64,000 bases of DNA from Candidatus Obscuribacterales bacterium (lineage in GTDB: Bacteria > Cyanobacteriota > Vampirovibrionia > Obscuribacterales > Obscuribacteraceae): NCBI GenBank assembly GCA_019750335.1, contig JAIEOQ010000005.1:1-64000 (forward strand), read 5' to 3'. A program made the translations under genes and the position numbers. Positions 10,601 through 19,597 of this stretch are shown piece by piece; the stretch's first letter is position 1; every line of letters starts with the position of its first letter. Below the pieces are notes generated by a model. It had not been told where the DNA came from. It searched no databases and worked only from the letters and a program-made list of their open reading frames with translations.

Positions 10601-13600
10601 ACCGAGCGTTTCGGCGCAAGGTGGAGACGGCGGCAGGGGTGGTAATGGTGGTTCCATTGTGCTCACAACTTTGGGCGGGATCGATGCCGGCGATATAAAC
10701 GCTAACGGCGCGAATGGCTCAGACGGCTCGGCGGCTACAGGTGGTGAGTGCGGAGACGGCGGCTTGGGCGGGAGCGGCGGTAGCATAGTTATTAACGCAT
10801 TAGACGATGTGGTGACTACAGAAATTAATGCGTATGGTGGAGCTGCCGGTAGCGGTGCTTTTGCCGGAGGCGGTTCTACGGTTCCGGGTCGTGCCGGTGT
10901 TGGTGGAAACGGCGGTGCAATACAAGCAAATGTTTTTGGCGATCTTGAATTCAGTTATATGAACGCCGCTGGTGGTAACGGTGGCAATGGTGCTCGTGTT
11001 ACAGGCAACATTAGCCAGGCTGCTACTGACGGTGGTTATGGTGGCGCCGGTGGTGCTGCTTCGCTGCTTACTACTGGTGGCATTTTCGGTTTTGAAATCA
11101 ATGTTAATGGTGGTATCGGCGGTATCGGCGGCGAAAACGTAGCTGGCAATAACGGCGGTAATGGTGCCAACGGCGGCAACGGTGGTTCTATCTCTTTGCT
11201 TTCCGGTGACGATATCGAGATATTGAACTTGTATTCCAGTGGTGGTGAGGGCGGACTTGGTGGTGACGTAAGCGGCGGGTTCGGTGACGCGGGCAATGGC
11301 GGCTCCGGCGGTATGGGTGGCTTGCAGATTGTTACTGCCGGGCGTGACATCAACACGATTACGGTTACTTCCTTAGGTGGTGTCGGCGGCACTGGCGGTA
11401 TTGCCAGTGGTGGTAATGATGGAGTTGCCGGTGGTAGCTTTTTCGGAGGCGTAGTATTACAGCAGGCTGCCCGTGAGATTAATATTGGCGATTCAGGAAC
11501 AGCAGGCGGTGTTCAAGCCGGTTCGATTACTTTCATTACAAACTATAGTTCGAGCACCCCGTATTTGACTCGCGTATTGCCTACGCTCAGTGTTTATTTT
11601 GTGCAAGCAGGAGATCTCGATGGAACCGGTGTAAATATAGACGGCGGCATAACTTGGGCTTTGAGCGATGTAAGCGTGGTGCAAAACACTACAAGTAGCG
11701 ATCTTATAGTTAATAACTTGACCTTAAACGGCACTCAGTCATATGTGGCTACTCTAAACGGTGGAGCCTCAATGGGCGAAGGTGGTGTATTTGTCAGTTC
11801 TGTGGATGGTTTGATTTCAGGCGATGGAACCAATCCGCCGACCGGACAAGACGTCATTGTTCTTGCTAACGCCAACATCACTAATGACGGATCCGGCAGC
11901 TCGGGGACCATATCCGGGGTAAATAGTAACCCCAACACTCCGGGCGGGCAAATTGTTATGGTTGCCGGAACCACGGCTTCAATTGCTCTTGGTTCTTACG
12001 GCACCGGTACGGGCATTGCTCCTTTTCTTAAAACCGGAACTGCTTCGACTGACGGTGGTGCTGTCAGCATGGTAACTGGTGGCGGTGTAAATTTAGAAAC
12101 CAACAGCAATCTTGTCTTTGTGCAAGCAATTCCGGCTGATGGTTCTTTATCAGGAACGCTTGCCACAGTAAATCTTGCTAGCATTTCAACCAGTGCTCAG
12201 GTGGCAACTGGTGATGGCACTAATGGCTTGTCGGGAGGCAGCATTGTCGTGGCTGCTGGCGGCGGTATCGATGCTGCCGGAGCCTTTCAAGCTGTAGGTG
12301 CTACCGGTGCTAATGGTGATTCGCGCTTTATCCATGGTGGCGCTGGCGGTGCTGGTGGTGTTGTGGCTGTAGTTGGCGGTGAGTCGGTCGTATTAACCAG
12401 TATTGCTGCTGATGCCGGTGCCGGCGGAACCGGTTTTGGTTCAGGCAACGGAAACATGGGCGGAATTGGCGGTACTGCCAATCTCATTGCTATATCTTCT
12501 GATGGAAGCGATGTGCAAATTAACGGTGATGTCACGGCTACCGGTGGTGGCGGTGGTTACGGTGATCGTGCTGGACGTGCAGGCAATGGCGGTACACTTA
12601 CCATGTTGGCAGAGGAGGCTATTCTCGGTAATGTCACTCTGACCGGTGGTATTGGTGGCACGGGAGACAGCGGCTATTTTGGCGGCGGTGGCGGGCAAGG
12701 CGGCTATTTGGAAATACTTGCTGCTGACGCAGTCAATCTTGGTGCTGTAGTAGTTGATGCCGGTTTTGGTGGCATGGCAAATGCTGGAGCTGGTGGGCTT
12801 GGTGGGGTCGGCGGAGTTGTATCAATTCAATCTTTTCTCACAGTCGAACTGAGTTCGGTAAGCGCTTTGGGTGGCGGCGGTGGAGACGGCAATGCTTTTG
12901 GCGGAGCGGGTAACGATGGCGGTTCTGTTCAGCTTGGCGGTACTGTAGTCACTATTAATGCCAACGGCATTCTTGTAGATGGCGGTAATGTCGGTGCCGG
13001 TGCGCTTAACGGTTTAAGCGGTTTTGGTGGTTATGGCGGTGTTGTTTATTTGGATGCCGACAGTCTAAGAATCGGCGGCAGTATTTCAGCTAACGCCGGT
13101 ACCAACGGTACTATCAATAATTCCGGCGGCGGCTTAATTGCGATTAATACTTATTCGAGCGTGGATCCCTTAGTACTCGGTAGCTTTTTGGCAAACAATT
13201 ATGTTGATGGCACGCTGACTGCTAACGGCAACGGTGCGGGCTATGCCGGCCTTGTTTCCCTTGTTCTGGCTGGTGGCTTGTCTCTGCAAAATGCTGCTGG
13301 AATCTTTGCTACGACCGGTACGGGGCTTGGTGGAATCATTCAAATTGTTTCGGGCGGTGCGGTTGATGTCGGCGGCGGCAGTGACATATATGCCAGCGGT
13401 TCCGATCCGAACATCACTATCGGTGTCATGAATTCGGCGCCGATCTCAATTACTTCCAGCGGGGCAATTAATGCCAATGGTAGCAACGGTCTGTTGCAAT
13501 TTATAATCATTCCGTCCGGAAATGATACTTTGGATGTATTGAACGATGGCACTATCTCGGCGGGTAGTATTGTTGGCTTTAATGGAGGTACTGACGGTAC

Positions 13601-14627
13601 GATTAAAATAAACGGCAGCGGCGATATTAATGCTGGACAGTATGTCAATGTCGGTGATTTGGACGCATTCACTCTGCAAATACAACAGCCGTATATTACG
13701 GTAAGTCCTTTTACCGGTTCGTTTACTTCTGGCAAAATTTCAATCACGCAAAACTCAATTACCGGTACCTTGCAAGTATCCGCAAGTAGTGAGCCGGTGC
13801 CGACACCGGTTACTACTCCGGCAACCTTAGTTTCGGGATCGTCGTTTGGTTTAGCTCAATATTTTGCTTATTTATTGTTCTTGGCTGAATTAAACGCTAA
13901 TCAACAAACTCGCTTAAATGAAGAGCTTGGTACACGTATCGCTACGGACTACACGCCGTACACGACGTTCCCTTATCAGCCGAATATTGAGTTTCCACTG
14001 CAAGGCGGAATCAAGATTGACCAGCTGGCCGGCAACGGTCAAGCCTTGTTTACTGCTAGCACCTTCAATGCTAATGAGCTGACTGCTCTTAGCCAAAACG
14101 GTATTGATTTCGGACCGCAGTCCGGAGGCAACTTCTTTGATTTGACCAAAGGCTATGTGTTGTTTATGCCGACAAGCGATATTAAAGTGCAAACCAAAGA
14201 AGGAGTTGTTTCAATCCCGAAAGGCACAATCGCTTGGGTGATGGAAACAGGCAATGATGCGGCTATCTATGATTTGCACGACAGCATAAAATCTCCGATT
14301 AAAGTGCAGGTCAACAACAAAGAGCTGACTCTGGCTCCGGGTACGCAGCTCTTGCTTACGCGCGACGGAAACGCCAGTTTCGATAAGCTGAATCCGGGCG
14401 GCAATATCGGCACGCGCAATGTCACTGAAAAAGATATGGGTCAAGGTATTAAAGCTTATATCGCGGACTTCACCATATCCGGTGGCATAACCAATGTGCC
14501 TGTTATTCGCGGCTTGCTTAATTCCAATAATCCGGAGCATGTAAAAGCAGCTCATCAAATGTTGAAAAATGCAGCGATTCTTTCGGATCTCGGCGGTTAC
14601 AAAACACCTTATAAAACTAAGCAATAA
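7605..14627 (+). CDS. Giant Gly-rich surface/adhesin-like protein, complete paralogue 3 (2340 aa)
   Basis: ATG follows CAGGG. Residues 1-28 are a signal peptide (hydrophobic LVAAFLLLFSGAG, cut near VLA). Then comes the Cys/His cluster EHCHEHEGC, an N-terminal module to about residue 250 shared with the protein at 3749, and a body of about 1800 residues made of Gly-Gly-x repeats alternating with ITA.GG and I.ANGG strand units. From about residue 2103 it carries the common C-terminal module: LNEELGTRIATDYTP, SFNANEL-like segment, EGVVSIPKGT, YDLHDS and final GYKTPYKTK. Body length is almost twice that of paralogue 2, which points to expansion by internal repeat duplication. Its last 19 bases overlap the convergent queG. 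Predicted surface-exposed; function inferred only. Confidence 0.88.
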   Translation: MKSIEYKTISLVAAFLLLFSGAGQMVLAEDGGAGNSSEHCHEHEGCANAPAQNSLNLDLSSTAASVVFNGGCQAASVNIDVGGVAQAVNSGQMLTPAQAVAAYQMLHGGVQNILLGADGSAIGGSMVIGDRLAGMLNSLVIPTNVSVINKAADLSLLGNLTNSGSIYAVTSNPAVEAANISALNILNNQGGLISSVMPTGLGIDLSQYSSILNLSLSAINNIINSGAIISSGNLTMSAGGSIQNVLGGAGAALPVMQAMNNLNMQAPDIINQGNIIAQMANINMATSALNNQGTIQAMLGNINMTASTLVENITINALSGVMQALNGSIDLRDSLYTGPGNVGIFGGDYLSKAFNIYSGGGVVDIDAGKVSGRLSISADAAHVKADTPTLVLGTNCLLGDPTYYNTGNIEIDGAIITGEDLAIVAGGNITATSTTASINTGGNDLLMIAGATINTIGCVGCSASGSLSGNPPSGGVGPAQTIIVDLNTPLGGNIDLSMSEVGTGGNYIIDTSNGGGAGGSVTLVALANGSGTGYINIYNQNAASSINAAGAGATGGAVTVYAGDADASSVAITTGDITTGGGDVTIMAAQATGNVTLDSTGQITSGSIAQGSFGTGSIFANNINTDGGQAIFPGANGINGGSVNLATTGQIEVAAITANGGAGGAGADGVVIGASGQAGGNGGNAGSVSLQADGAIFANSPISAVGGQGGIGGSGATGDSLNNGGDGGGGGNSGTGGSLSIRGSILYLGDLSNSGGSGGNGGVGGGDGGGPLAGSGGAGGIGSNSGNIVITSSSNFISSSGGITSVGGNGGDGGSGGTGGYGGAGNDAGSIQVVSATTVRFDQGIYAAGGNGGFGGNAVASTGAAGGGGNGGRAANVLISSADLVGAASGLGPVILVGGTGGDGGFGGDNGGSGGDGGQGGVFNVLSGAEILAGSITATGGAGGSGQAGDTVGGSGGQGGDGGSILLSAVDLIAGASGNALGTLNVSGGAAGASAGINTPSVSAQGGDGGRGGNGGSIVLTTLGGIDAGDINANGANGSDGSAATGGECGDGGLGGSGGSIVINALDDVVTTEINAYGGAAGSGAFAGGGSTVPGRAGVGGNGGAIQANVFGDLEFSYMNAAGGNGGNGARVTGNISQAATDGGYGGAGGAASLLTTGGIFGFEINVNGGIGGIGGENVAGNNGGNGANGGNGGSISLLSGDDIEILNLYSSGGEGGLGGDVSGGFGDAGNGGSGGMGGLQIVTAGRDINTITVTSLGGVGGTGGIASGGNDGVAGGSFFGGVVLQQAAREINIGDSGTAGGVQAGSITFITNYSSSTPYLTRVLPTLSVYFVQAGDLDGTGVNIDGGITWALSDVSVVQNTTSSDLIVNNLTLNGTQSYVATLNGGASMGEGGVFVSSVDGLISGDGTNPPTGQDVIVLANANITNDGSGSSGTISGVNSNPNTPGGQIVMVAGTTASIALGSYGTGTGIAPFLKTGTASTDGGAVSMVTGGGVNLETNSNLVFVQAIPADGSLSGTLATVNLASISTSAQVATGDGTNGLSGGSIVVAAGGGIDAAGAFQAVGATGANGDSRFIHGGAGGAGGVVAVVGGESVVLTSIAADAGAGGTGFGSGNGNMGGIGGTANLIAISSDGSDVQINGDVTATGGGGGYGDRAGRAGNGGTLTMLAEEAILGNVTLTGGIGGTGDSGYFGGGGGQGGYLEILAADAVNLGAVVVDAGFGGMANAGAGGLGGVGGVVSIQSFLTVELSSVSALGGGGGDGNAFGGAGNDGGSVQLGGTVVTINANGILVDGGNVGAGALNGLSGFGGYGGVVYLDADSLRIGGSISANAGTNGTINNSGGGLIAINTYSSVDPLVLGSFLANNYVDGTLTANGNGAGYAGLVSLVLAGGLSLQNAAGIFATTGTGLGGIIQIVSGGAVDVGGGSDIYASGSDPNITIGVMNSAPISITSSGAINANGSNGLLQFIIIPSGNDTLDVLNDGTISAGSIVGFNGGTDGTIKINGSGDINAGQYVNVGDLDAFTLQIQQPYITVSPFTGSFTSGKISITQNSITGTLQVSASSEPVPTPVTTPATLVSGSSFGLAQYFAYLLFLAELNANQQTRLNEELGTRIATDYTPYTTFPYQPNIEFPLQGGIKIDQLAGNGQALFTASTFNANELTALSQNGIDFGPQSGGNFFDLTKGYVLFMPTSDIKVQTKEGVVSIPKGTIAWVMETGNDAAIYDLHDSIKSPIKVQVNNKELTLAPGTQLLLTRDGNASFDKLNPGGNIGTRNVTEKDMGQGIKAYIADFTISGGITNVPVIRGLLNSNNPEHVKAAHQMLKNAAILSDLGGYKTPYKTKQ

Positions 14628-15739
14628 GAGTTGATTGACTCTTTTGTGTCAGGATCACTTTCTTGTTTGTATAGTGCTGCAAGGGCTTCTTTTGCTTGTT
14701 TGTTTTTGTATTGGCTGAGTGCCCAAGCAGCATGTTCGCGCAGCATTTCGTTTGGTTCATGCAAAGCAAAATCGCGAATTTGTTGTATGCCATTTTCAGG
14801 ACAGCGGTTACCTAAAACAACAAGTGCGTTACGCAATAAACCTTTGCGCCGGGGACGGGATAAAGGTGTATGAGCAAAACGATTTTCAAACTCTTTGTTT
14901 GATTTGATTTTTAAAAGATTGAACAAATTCAAATAATGTCCGGCCCCTTCTTCAGGATAGAACTCTTTCCATTTAGTTTGGGGCGGGCGTTGATTGTAAG
15001 GGCACACTTCTTGGCAGATGTCGCAGCCGAAAATCCAGTCGCCAAGCTTTGAGCGTAGCTCAAGTGGAATGGCGCCTTTATTTTCGATAGTCAAAAAAGA
15101 GATACATAAGCGGGCGTCGATTAGTCCGCCAGGCTTAATCGCGTCGGTCGGGCAGGCGCTAGCGCAACGGGTGCACTGACCGCAAGTGCCTTTGTATTCT
15201 TCGTCAGGATCAAGTTCGATATCAGTAAAAAACTCAGCAATAAAATGATATGAGCCCATAAGCTTAGGACCAATCAGCATCGAGTTTTTACCGCTGAAGC
15301 CTAAGCCTGAACGTTTTGCCAGAGCTTGTTCGTATAGCTGAACGTTGTCGGTGAAATATTTGCCTAAAAGCGGGCGCCCTAATTTTTTTTCTAAAGCTGC
15401 TTTTAGTTCACCAAGTTTTTGTGGAATCACTTCATGATAATCACGCCCAACTGCATAACGAGCTACTTTGCCGTAAGCTGCTCCGGGATCTTCCGGTTTA
15501 TCTGTATAGTAACTGGCTAAAAGAACTACAGCTGACAGTGCTTCCGGGTGTAGCAGCTTCGGTGAAGTTCGTGAAATTGGGTCGCGTTTAAGATATTCCA
15601 TACTTCCGGCATAACCGCCGGCTAACCACTGTTCGTAAGACTTGCGTTCTTTTTCCAAGGGTTCTAAACTGGCGATCACTGCGCGCTCAAAACCAAGCTC
15701 GCAGGCGGTCTCTTGAATTATTTCTTTTGCGCTGGTCAA
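14609..15739 (-). CDS. queG: Epoxyqueuosine reductase QueG
   Basis: Reduces epoxyqueuosine to queuosine in the tRNA wobble position, using cobalamin and two 4Fe-4S clusters in the cytosol. Visible hallmarks: the catalytic-acid segment TDNVQLYEQALA (Asp131), LGFSGKN, a first ferredoxin-type cluster CGQCTRCASACP (Cys186/189/192/196), Cys212 and a second cluster CDICQEVCPYN, then a C-terminal HEAT-like region ending near residue 370. The length of 376 aa is normal. The start is TTG at 15739; an in-frame stop lies only three codons upstream, so no ATG is available. It is divergent from queA, the previous enzyme of the same pathway, with about 18 bases between starts. Confidence 0.93.
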   Translation of the reverse strand: MTSAKEIIQETACELGFERAVIASLEPLEKERKSYEQWLAGGYAGSMEYLKRDPISRTSPKLLHPEALSAVVLLASYYTDKPEDPGAAYGKVARYAVGRDYHEVIPQKLGELKAALEKKLGRPLLGKYFTDNVQLYEQALAKRSGLGFSGKNSMLIGPKLMGSYHFIAEFFTDIELDPDEEYKGTCGQCTRCASACPTDAIKPGGLIDARLCISFLTIENKGAIPLELRSKLGDWIFGCDICQEVCPYNQRPPQTKWKEFYPEEGAGHYLNLFNLLKIKSNKEFENRFAHTPLSRPRRKGLLRNALVVLGNRCPENGIQQIRDFALHEPNEMLREHAAWALSQYKNKQAKEALAALYKQESDPDTKESINSYCLVL

Positions 15740-15757
15740 GGCAACCTAGGATTATCC

Positions 15758-16867
15758 GTGAGCGACATACAAGATGAAAGTATAGCCCAGTCCTTGTCTT
15801 TGGATGATTTTAGTTATGATTTGCCCTCGGAGCTGATTGCCCAAGAGCCTTGCGGAACGCGCCATGAGTCACGTCTGCTTGTTTTGAATAAAGAGAGCGG
15901 TGAGCTTAACCATCATGTTTTTAAGGAGATTCGGAATTATTTGCGCCCTGGCGATGTTCTGGTTCTTAACGATACTAAAGTAATTCCGGCAAGAATTACC
16001 GCTCGGCGGGCTAGTGGCGGCGCTGTGGAAGTTTTACTTTTAAAAGCGGAAGCGCACAAGCCAGGTATATGGCAAGCTATGGCTTATCCCCTGCGGAAAT
16101 TGCGCCAAGGCGATTCTTTGTTTGTCGACGGGGCTGGCGGTAAAGAGTTTGTCTTAAAGGTGGCTGATTTTGTTGAGAGTCCCGATGGGCAAAGACGTTT
16201 ATTAATTGACTTTGGTGGGCAGCAAGAAGTTTATTCTTTGTTGGCTCATATCGGCTCGGCTCCTTTGCCGCCTTATATTCGTCGCCAGCGTCCGGAAGGC
16301 GATGAAGAGGCTAGACGTTCCACCGATTTAGAGCGCTATCAAACTGTTTTTGCTAAAACTCCGGGAGCGGTCGCTGCGCCCACAGCCGGACTGCATTTCT
16401 CGGCGGAACTTTTGCATGAGCTGAAAGAACAAGGTGTGGAGATTGCTTATTTAACCTTGCATGTCGGTCCTGGTACGTTTAAGCCGATCTCTCATTCGGT
16501 TGAAGAACATAGCATTGAAGCCGAAGAATTTAACGTGCCGGCAGATACGGCACATATTGTAAATAAGGCGCTGGACGAAGGGCGGCGTGTTATTGCCGTG
16601 GGCACAACCAGTTTGCGTACTTTGGAAACAGCCGGAAGTTCAGGCCGCCTGCAATCTGGCTCAGCAGAAAGCACTCTTTATGTTAAGCCTGGCTATGGTT
16701 TTAAAATAGTAAAAGCGCTGATTACCAATTTTCATTTAAGCCGATCGAGCCTTTTGGTTTTAGTTTCTGCTTTTGCCGGTCATGAAAAAATTATGCCGGC
16801 TTACAAAATTGCTGTTGAGCAAAAATATCGTTTTTATAGTTATGGCGATGCCATGTTTATTGAATAA
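15758..16867 (+). CDS. queA: tRNA preQ1(34) S-adenosylmethionine ribosyltransferase-isomerase QueA
   Basis: Transfers and isomerises the ribosyl part of SAM onto preQ1 in tRNA, giving epoxyqueuosine, the substrate of the neighbouring QueG. Family signatures are all present: FSYDLPSELIAQEP, LNDTKVIPARI, ASGGAVEVLLL, PLPPYI, PGAVAAPTAGLHF, TLHVGPGTF, VGTTSLRTLE and YRFYSYGDAMFI. I choose the GTG at 15758, giving 369 aa. An upstream TTG at 15713 would overlap queG and add 15 residues not typical of the family. The short shared start region with queG leaves little space for two promoters. Confidence 0.95.
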   Translation: MSDIQDESIAQSLSLDDFSYDLPSELIAQEPCGTRHESRLLVLNKESGELNHHVFKEIRNYLRPGDVLVLNDTKVIPARITARRASGGAVEVLLLKAEAHKPGIWQAMAYPLRKLRQGDSLFVDGAGGKEFVLKVADFVESPDGQRRLLIDFGGQQEVYSLLAHIGSAPLPPYIRRQRPEGDEEARRSTDLERYQTVFAKTPGAVAAPTAGLHFSAELLHELKEQGVEIAYLTLHVGPGTFKPISHSVEEHSIEAEEFNVPADTAHIVNKALDEGRRVIAVGTTSLRTLETAGSSGRLQSGSAESTLYVKPGYGFKIVKALITNFHLSRSSLLVLVSAFAGHEKIMPAYKIAVEQKYRFYSYGDAMFIE

Positions 16868-16938
16868 TCCAGCGTCCTATATATAAAGGAACGTCTTATA
16901 AAGGCACTGGTCTGACGACTACTTTAAGTGACCTTGTC

Positions 16939-16972
16939 TGCCGGCTCAAATTCCTTGCCGGGCCGGCATTTT
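16939..16972 (+). terminator. Hairpin terminator candidate after queA
   Basis: TGCCGGC (16939-16945) pairs with GCCGGCA (16962-16968), a perfect 7-bp GC-rich stem with a 16-base loop, followed at once by TTTT. It lies 70 bases past the queA stop. The short T-run makes it a weak intrinsic terminator. Confidence 0.5.
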
Positions 16973-17052
16973 GAGAAAAGTTGCCGAGCTTGTGAAATTA
17001 TCGTGTAATAACCCTGCCAAGGGGGAATAAAAACCTTGTCGGTTGCAAAGGG

Positions 17053-18312
17053 TTGAGGTCTTCAGCTCGTTCCGGCAAGAAGGCTTCCCCAAGTCGCAAT
17101 CTGGTAAACGCTATGCAAATGGCTCGGGTAGCCTTGGCTTTGCTGTGCGCTGTTTCATCCGTTCTCGGTATAAGCAGTGTCAATGTACAAGCCCAAGAAT
17201 ATTCAATCAGACAAGTATCGGCTCCGGTCGTACAGATGGGAGTTTCTACGGATACGGAAGCTTTGATTGCACCGCTACCTTTGCGTGCTCCTGATTACAG
17301 TCGTTTGGAAACTCCGGTTCAGCCAGTTGCGCCACGCAGACAAAAAACGAACGCGCAAGCCATGGCCCGGGCGCGTCAATTGTCCGGTGTTGCTTGTGAA
17401 TATATTCGTACTTTGCGTTATGCCGAAGCGGAGCAATTGCTCAATGAAGCTTTGAGCATGGCGCCAAGCTTAGTTAGCGCACACAGCAATCTTGGTTTTT
17501 TATTCAACAAAACCGGCAGACCGTATGAAGCATTGCCTCATTTGGAGTATGCCGCTTCGGCTGCCCCGGAACAGCCGGCACCGTTGGTGACCCTGGCTGG
17601 AGCTTATCAGCTCATGGGTATGTTTGATAAAGCGATTGCTACTTATCGTGCTTATTTGTCGCGTTTTCCTTACGCGCAAGATCAAGCTTTCATTCGCGAT
17701 ATTTTGTCCAGGTTAGAAGTAGAGAATCGCCGGACAGTGGCGATTAAATCATCATCCGGTTATAACGGCGAAGATTATCTTTCTTTTTCTAATCAGAGAG
17801 GAATTCTCGTTTGGCCAAAAGATTCTTTGAAAGTTTATATCGGTACCGGTAACAATGTCAGAGGCTATAAACCGGCTTTCACAGCCATGTTGAAAGAAGC
17901 ATTTCTTTCTTGGGAAGCGGTCGGTCCGTTGAAATTTCAATTTGTAGAAACACGCCAAGGTTGTGATATCGATTGTTCTTGGGTGGATAATCCAGGTATG
18001 CTTTCTTCGCCTGGTGAAGGCGGCGAAGCGATAATGTCTTATGAAAGACAGTATTTAAGACATTCGCGCATATTGCTTTTGACCAAAAGAACAACTGATG
18101 ACGGCAATGTCGGTGACAATGAAATGTTTGCTCTTTGTTTGCACGAAGTCGGTCATGCCCTTGGACTAGTTGAGCATAGTCCTAATCATGATGATGTAAT
18201 GTTCTGCACTGTTTTATCGACTAAAACAAAACCACAACTTTCTCGCAAAGACGTACTTACTTTCCAGCGTCTGTATTCTACTGGAGTTAGGCGTACTCTT
18301 TCGTTAAGATAG
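17053..18312 (+). CDS. Secreted TPR protein fused to a metzincin-like zinc protease
   Basis: An N-terminal signal peptide (hydrophobic ALALLCAVSSVLG, cut near VQA) is followed by about three TPR units (residues about 105-225) and a C-terminal matrixin-like domain. The zinc motif HEVGHALGLVEH has its third His one position later than in classical HExxHxxGxxH enzymes, a spacing also common in cyanobacterial-type HELGHALGIWGHS proteases. A Met-turn candidate (DDVMF) follows. The TTG at 17053 gives 419 aa; ATG at 17113 gives a more standard signal peptide and may be the true start. Probably an exported peptidase; the substrate is unknown. A related fusion lies at 30009-31610. The 3' end overlaps convergent cinA by 26 bases. 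Confidence 0.8.
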   Translation: MRSSARSGKKASPSRNLVNAMQMARVALALLCAVSSVLGISSVNVQAQEYSIRQVSAPVVQMGVSTDTEALIAPLPLRAPDYSRLETPVQPVAPRRQKTNAQAMARARQLSGVACEYIRTLRYAEAEQLLNEALSMAPSLVSAHSNLGFLFNKTGRPYEALPHLEYAASAAPEQPAPLVTLAGAYQLMGMFDKAIATYRAYLSRFPYAQDQAFIRDILSRLEVENRRTVAIKSSSGYNGEDYLSFSNQRGILVWPKDSLKVYIGTGNNVRGYKPAFTAMLKEAFLSWEAVGPLKFQFVETRQGCDIDCSWVDNPGMLSSPGEGGEAIMSYERQYLRHSRILLLTKRTTDDGNVGDNEMFALCLHEVGHALGLVEHSPNHDDVMFCTVLSTKTKPQLSRKDVLTFQRLYSTGVRRTLSLR

Positions 18313-19597
18313 AAGGATCGAGTAAATAAAGCCGGATCATATTAAGCGCTTCGTTGGCGCTGCGCTGTCTTAATTCATCACGTCCGAACTTAGGATGGTA
18401 AGCGCGTTTGCTGACAATCAAATAGTCGGCTGCGGCCAGCGCGATATAAACCAGCCCGACCGGCTTGTCTTCGCTGCCGCCGCCCGGTCCGGCAATTCCA
18501 GTCAAGGAAACGGCAATATCGGCGCCAGTTAGTTCACGTAAACCCAGCGCCATTTCACGGGCGCATTCTAAGCTTACTGCACCATGTTTTGCCAAAGTTG
18601 AGGCTTTTACTTTCAATATTTGTTCTTTACTTTGATCCGAATAAGTGACAACGTTCAAAGCAATATATTTTGAACTACCGGCTATATCCGTAAGCCGTTT
18701 ACTGACCAGACCGCCGGTGCAGGATTCAGCTGTGGCCACACTTTTGCCTTGTTCTGTTAATAGATGACCGACAGCACTTTCAAGAGTTTCATTATCTATT
18801 CCATAAAAAAGATGTCCACTTTCTTTTTTGATTTGCTGGCAAATAGGTGCCGCTAATTTTTGTGCTGAATCGACATTCTCGGCTTTAACGCTTACACGCA
18901 AGCGACATTCACCGGCGCCGGCAAGCGGTGCCACGGTTGGATTGGCGCCGTCAAGCAAGGAGGCGTACTTTTCGGCTAAGGCTGATTCACTGATGCCGAA
19001 ATGTTTTAAATCCTGAGACCAAAGAATACTGCCGCCGAATATTTGAGCAAGAAACGGTTTGGCAGTTTCTTGCCACATTGAACGCATTTCGCTTGGTACG
19101 CCTGGAAAAGTAATGATATAGCGTGTCAGATCCGGATTGGCGATAGAGGCACGCTCAAGCAATTCACGCTCCAGCTTCCAAATGATACCGGGGGCGGTGC
19201 CAAAAACGTTGGGCAAAATCTGTGAACCAAAAGGACGCAAGGCTTGTTTGCGATTGGTTTCGGACATAACGAGGCTGCGCCGTTGGAAGATCGAGCTTAT
19301 TTTGTCCAGAGTTGTTTGATCGAACTCCATCTCGACGCCGAAAAGTTCGGCGATACATTCATGAGTAAGATCGTCGGCTGTCGGTCCAAGTCCGCCTGTG
19401 GTAATCACTATTTGTGCGCGATTCAAGCCTTGGCGGAGGCAGTCGATAATGCGTTCTGTATTATCGCCAACAGTTGTTTGAAAAATGCAGTCAATACCAA
19501 GACCGGCAAGTTCAGCTGAAAGAAATTGCGCATTGGTATTTAGGATCTGCCCGAGCAAAAGCTCGGTACCGATTGAAAGAAGCTCAGCTCTAGCCAT
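18287..19597 (-). CDS. cinA: CinA family nicotinamide-nucleotide amidase
   Basis: Two-domain CinA. The N-terminal MoCF/COG1058 domain carries LSIGTELLLGQ, NTN and TTGGLGPTADDLTHE. The C-terminal amidase domain (from about residue 265) carries VATAESCTGGLVS, with the catalytic Ser in AESCTGG, and SLTGIAGPGGGSEDKPVGLVY. It deamidates NMN in pyridine nucleotide recycling and is often linked to competence or DNA damage. Length of 436 aa is slightly over the usual 410-420. Its ATG directly follows the TAA of the small membrane protein gene at 19598-19807, so the two form an operon. Confidence 0.93.
   Translation of the reverse strand: MARAELLSIGTELLLGQILNTNAQFLSAELAGLGIDCIFQTTVGDNTERIIDCLRQGLNRAQIVITTGGLGPTADDLTHECIAELFGVEMEFDQTTLDKISSIFQRRSLVMSETNRKQALRPFGSQILPNVFGTAPGIIWKLERELLERASIANPDLTRYIITFPGVPSEMRSMWQETAKPFLAQIFGGSILWSQDLKHFGISESALAEKYASLLDGANPTVAPLAGAGECRLRVSVKAENVDSAQKLAAPICQQIKKESGHLFYGIDNETLESAVGHLLTEQGKSVATAESCTGGLVSKRLTDIAGSSKYIALNVVTYSDQSKEQILKVKASTLAKHGAVSLECAREMALGLRELTGADIAVSLTGIAGPGGGSEDKPVGLVYIALAAADYLIVSKRAYHPKFGRDELRQRSANEALNMIRLYLLDPSILTKEYA

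Noticed and set aside
9600..13000. Regular GGC/GGT repeats considered as a CRISPR or satellite array
   Set aside because: They are in-frame coding repeats of irregular length with no spacer structure, and the reading frame is continuous.
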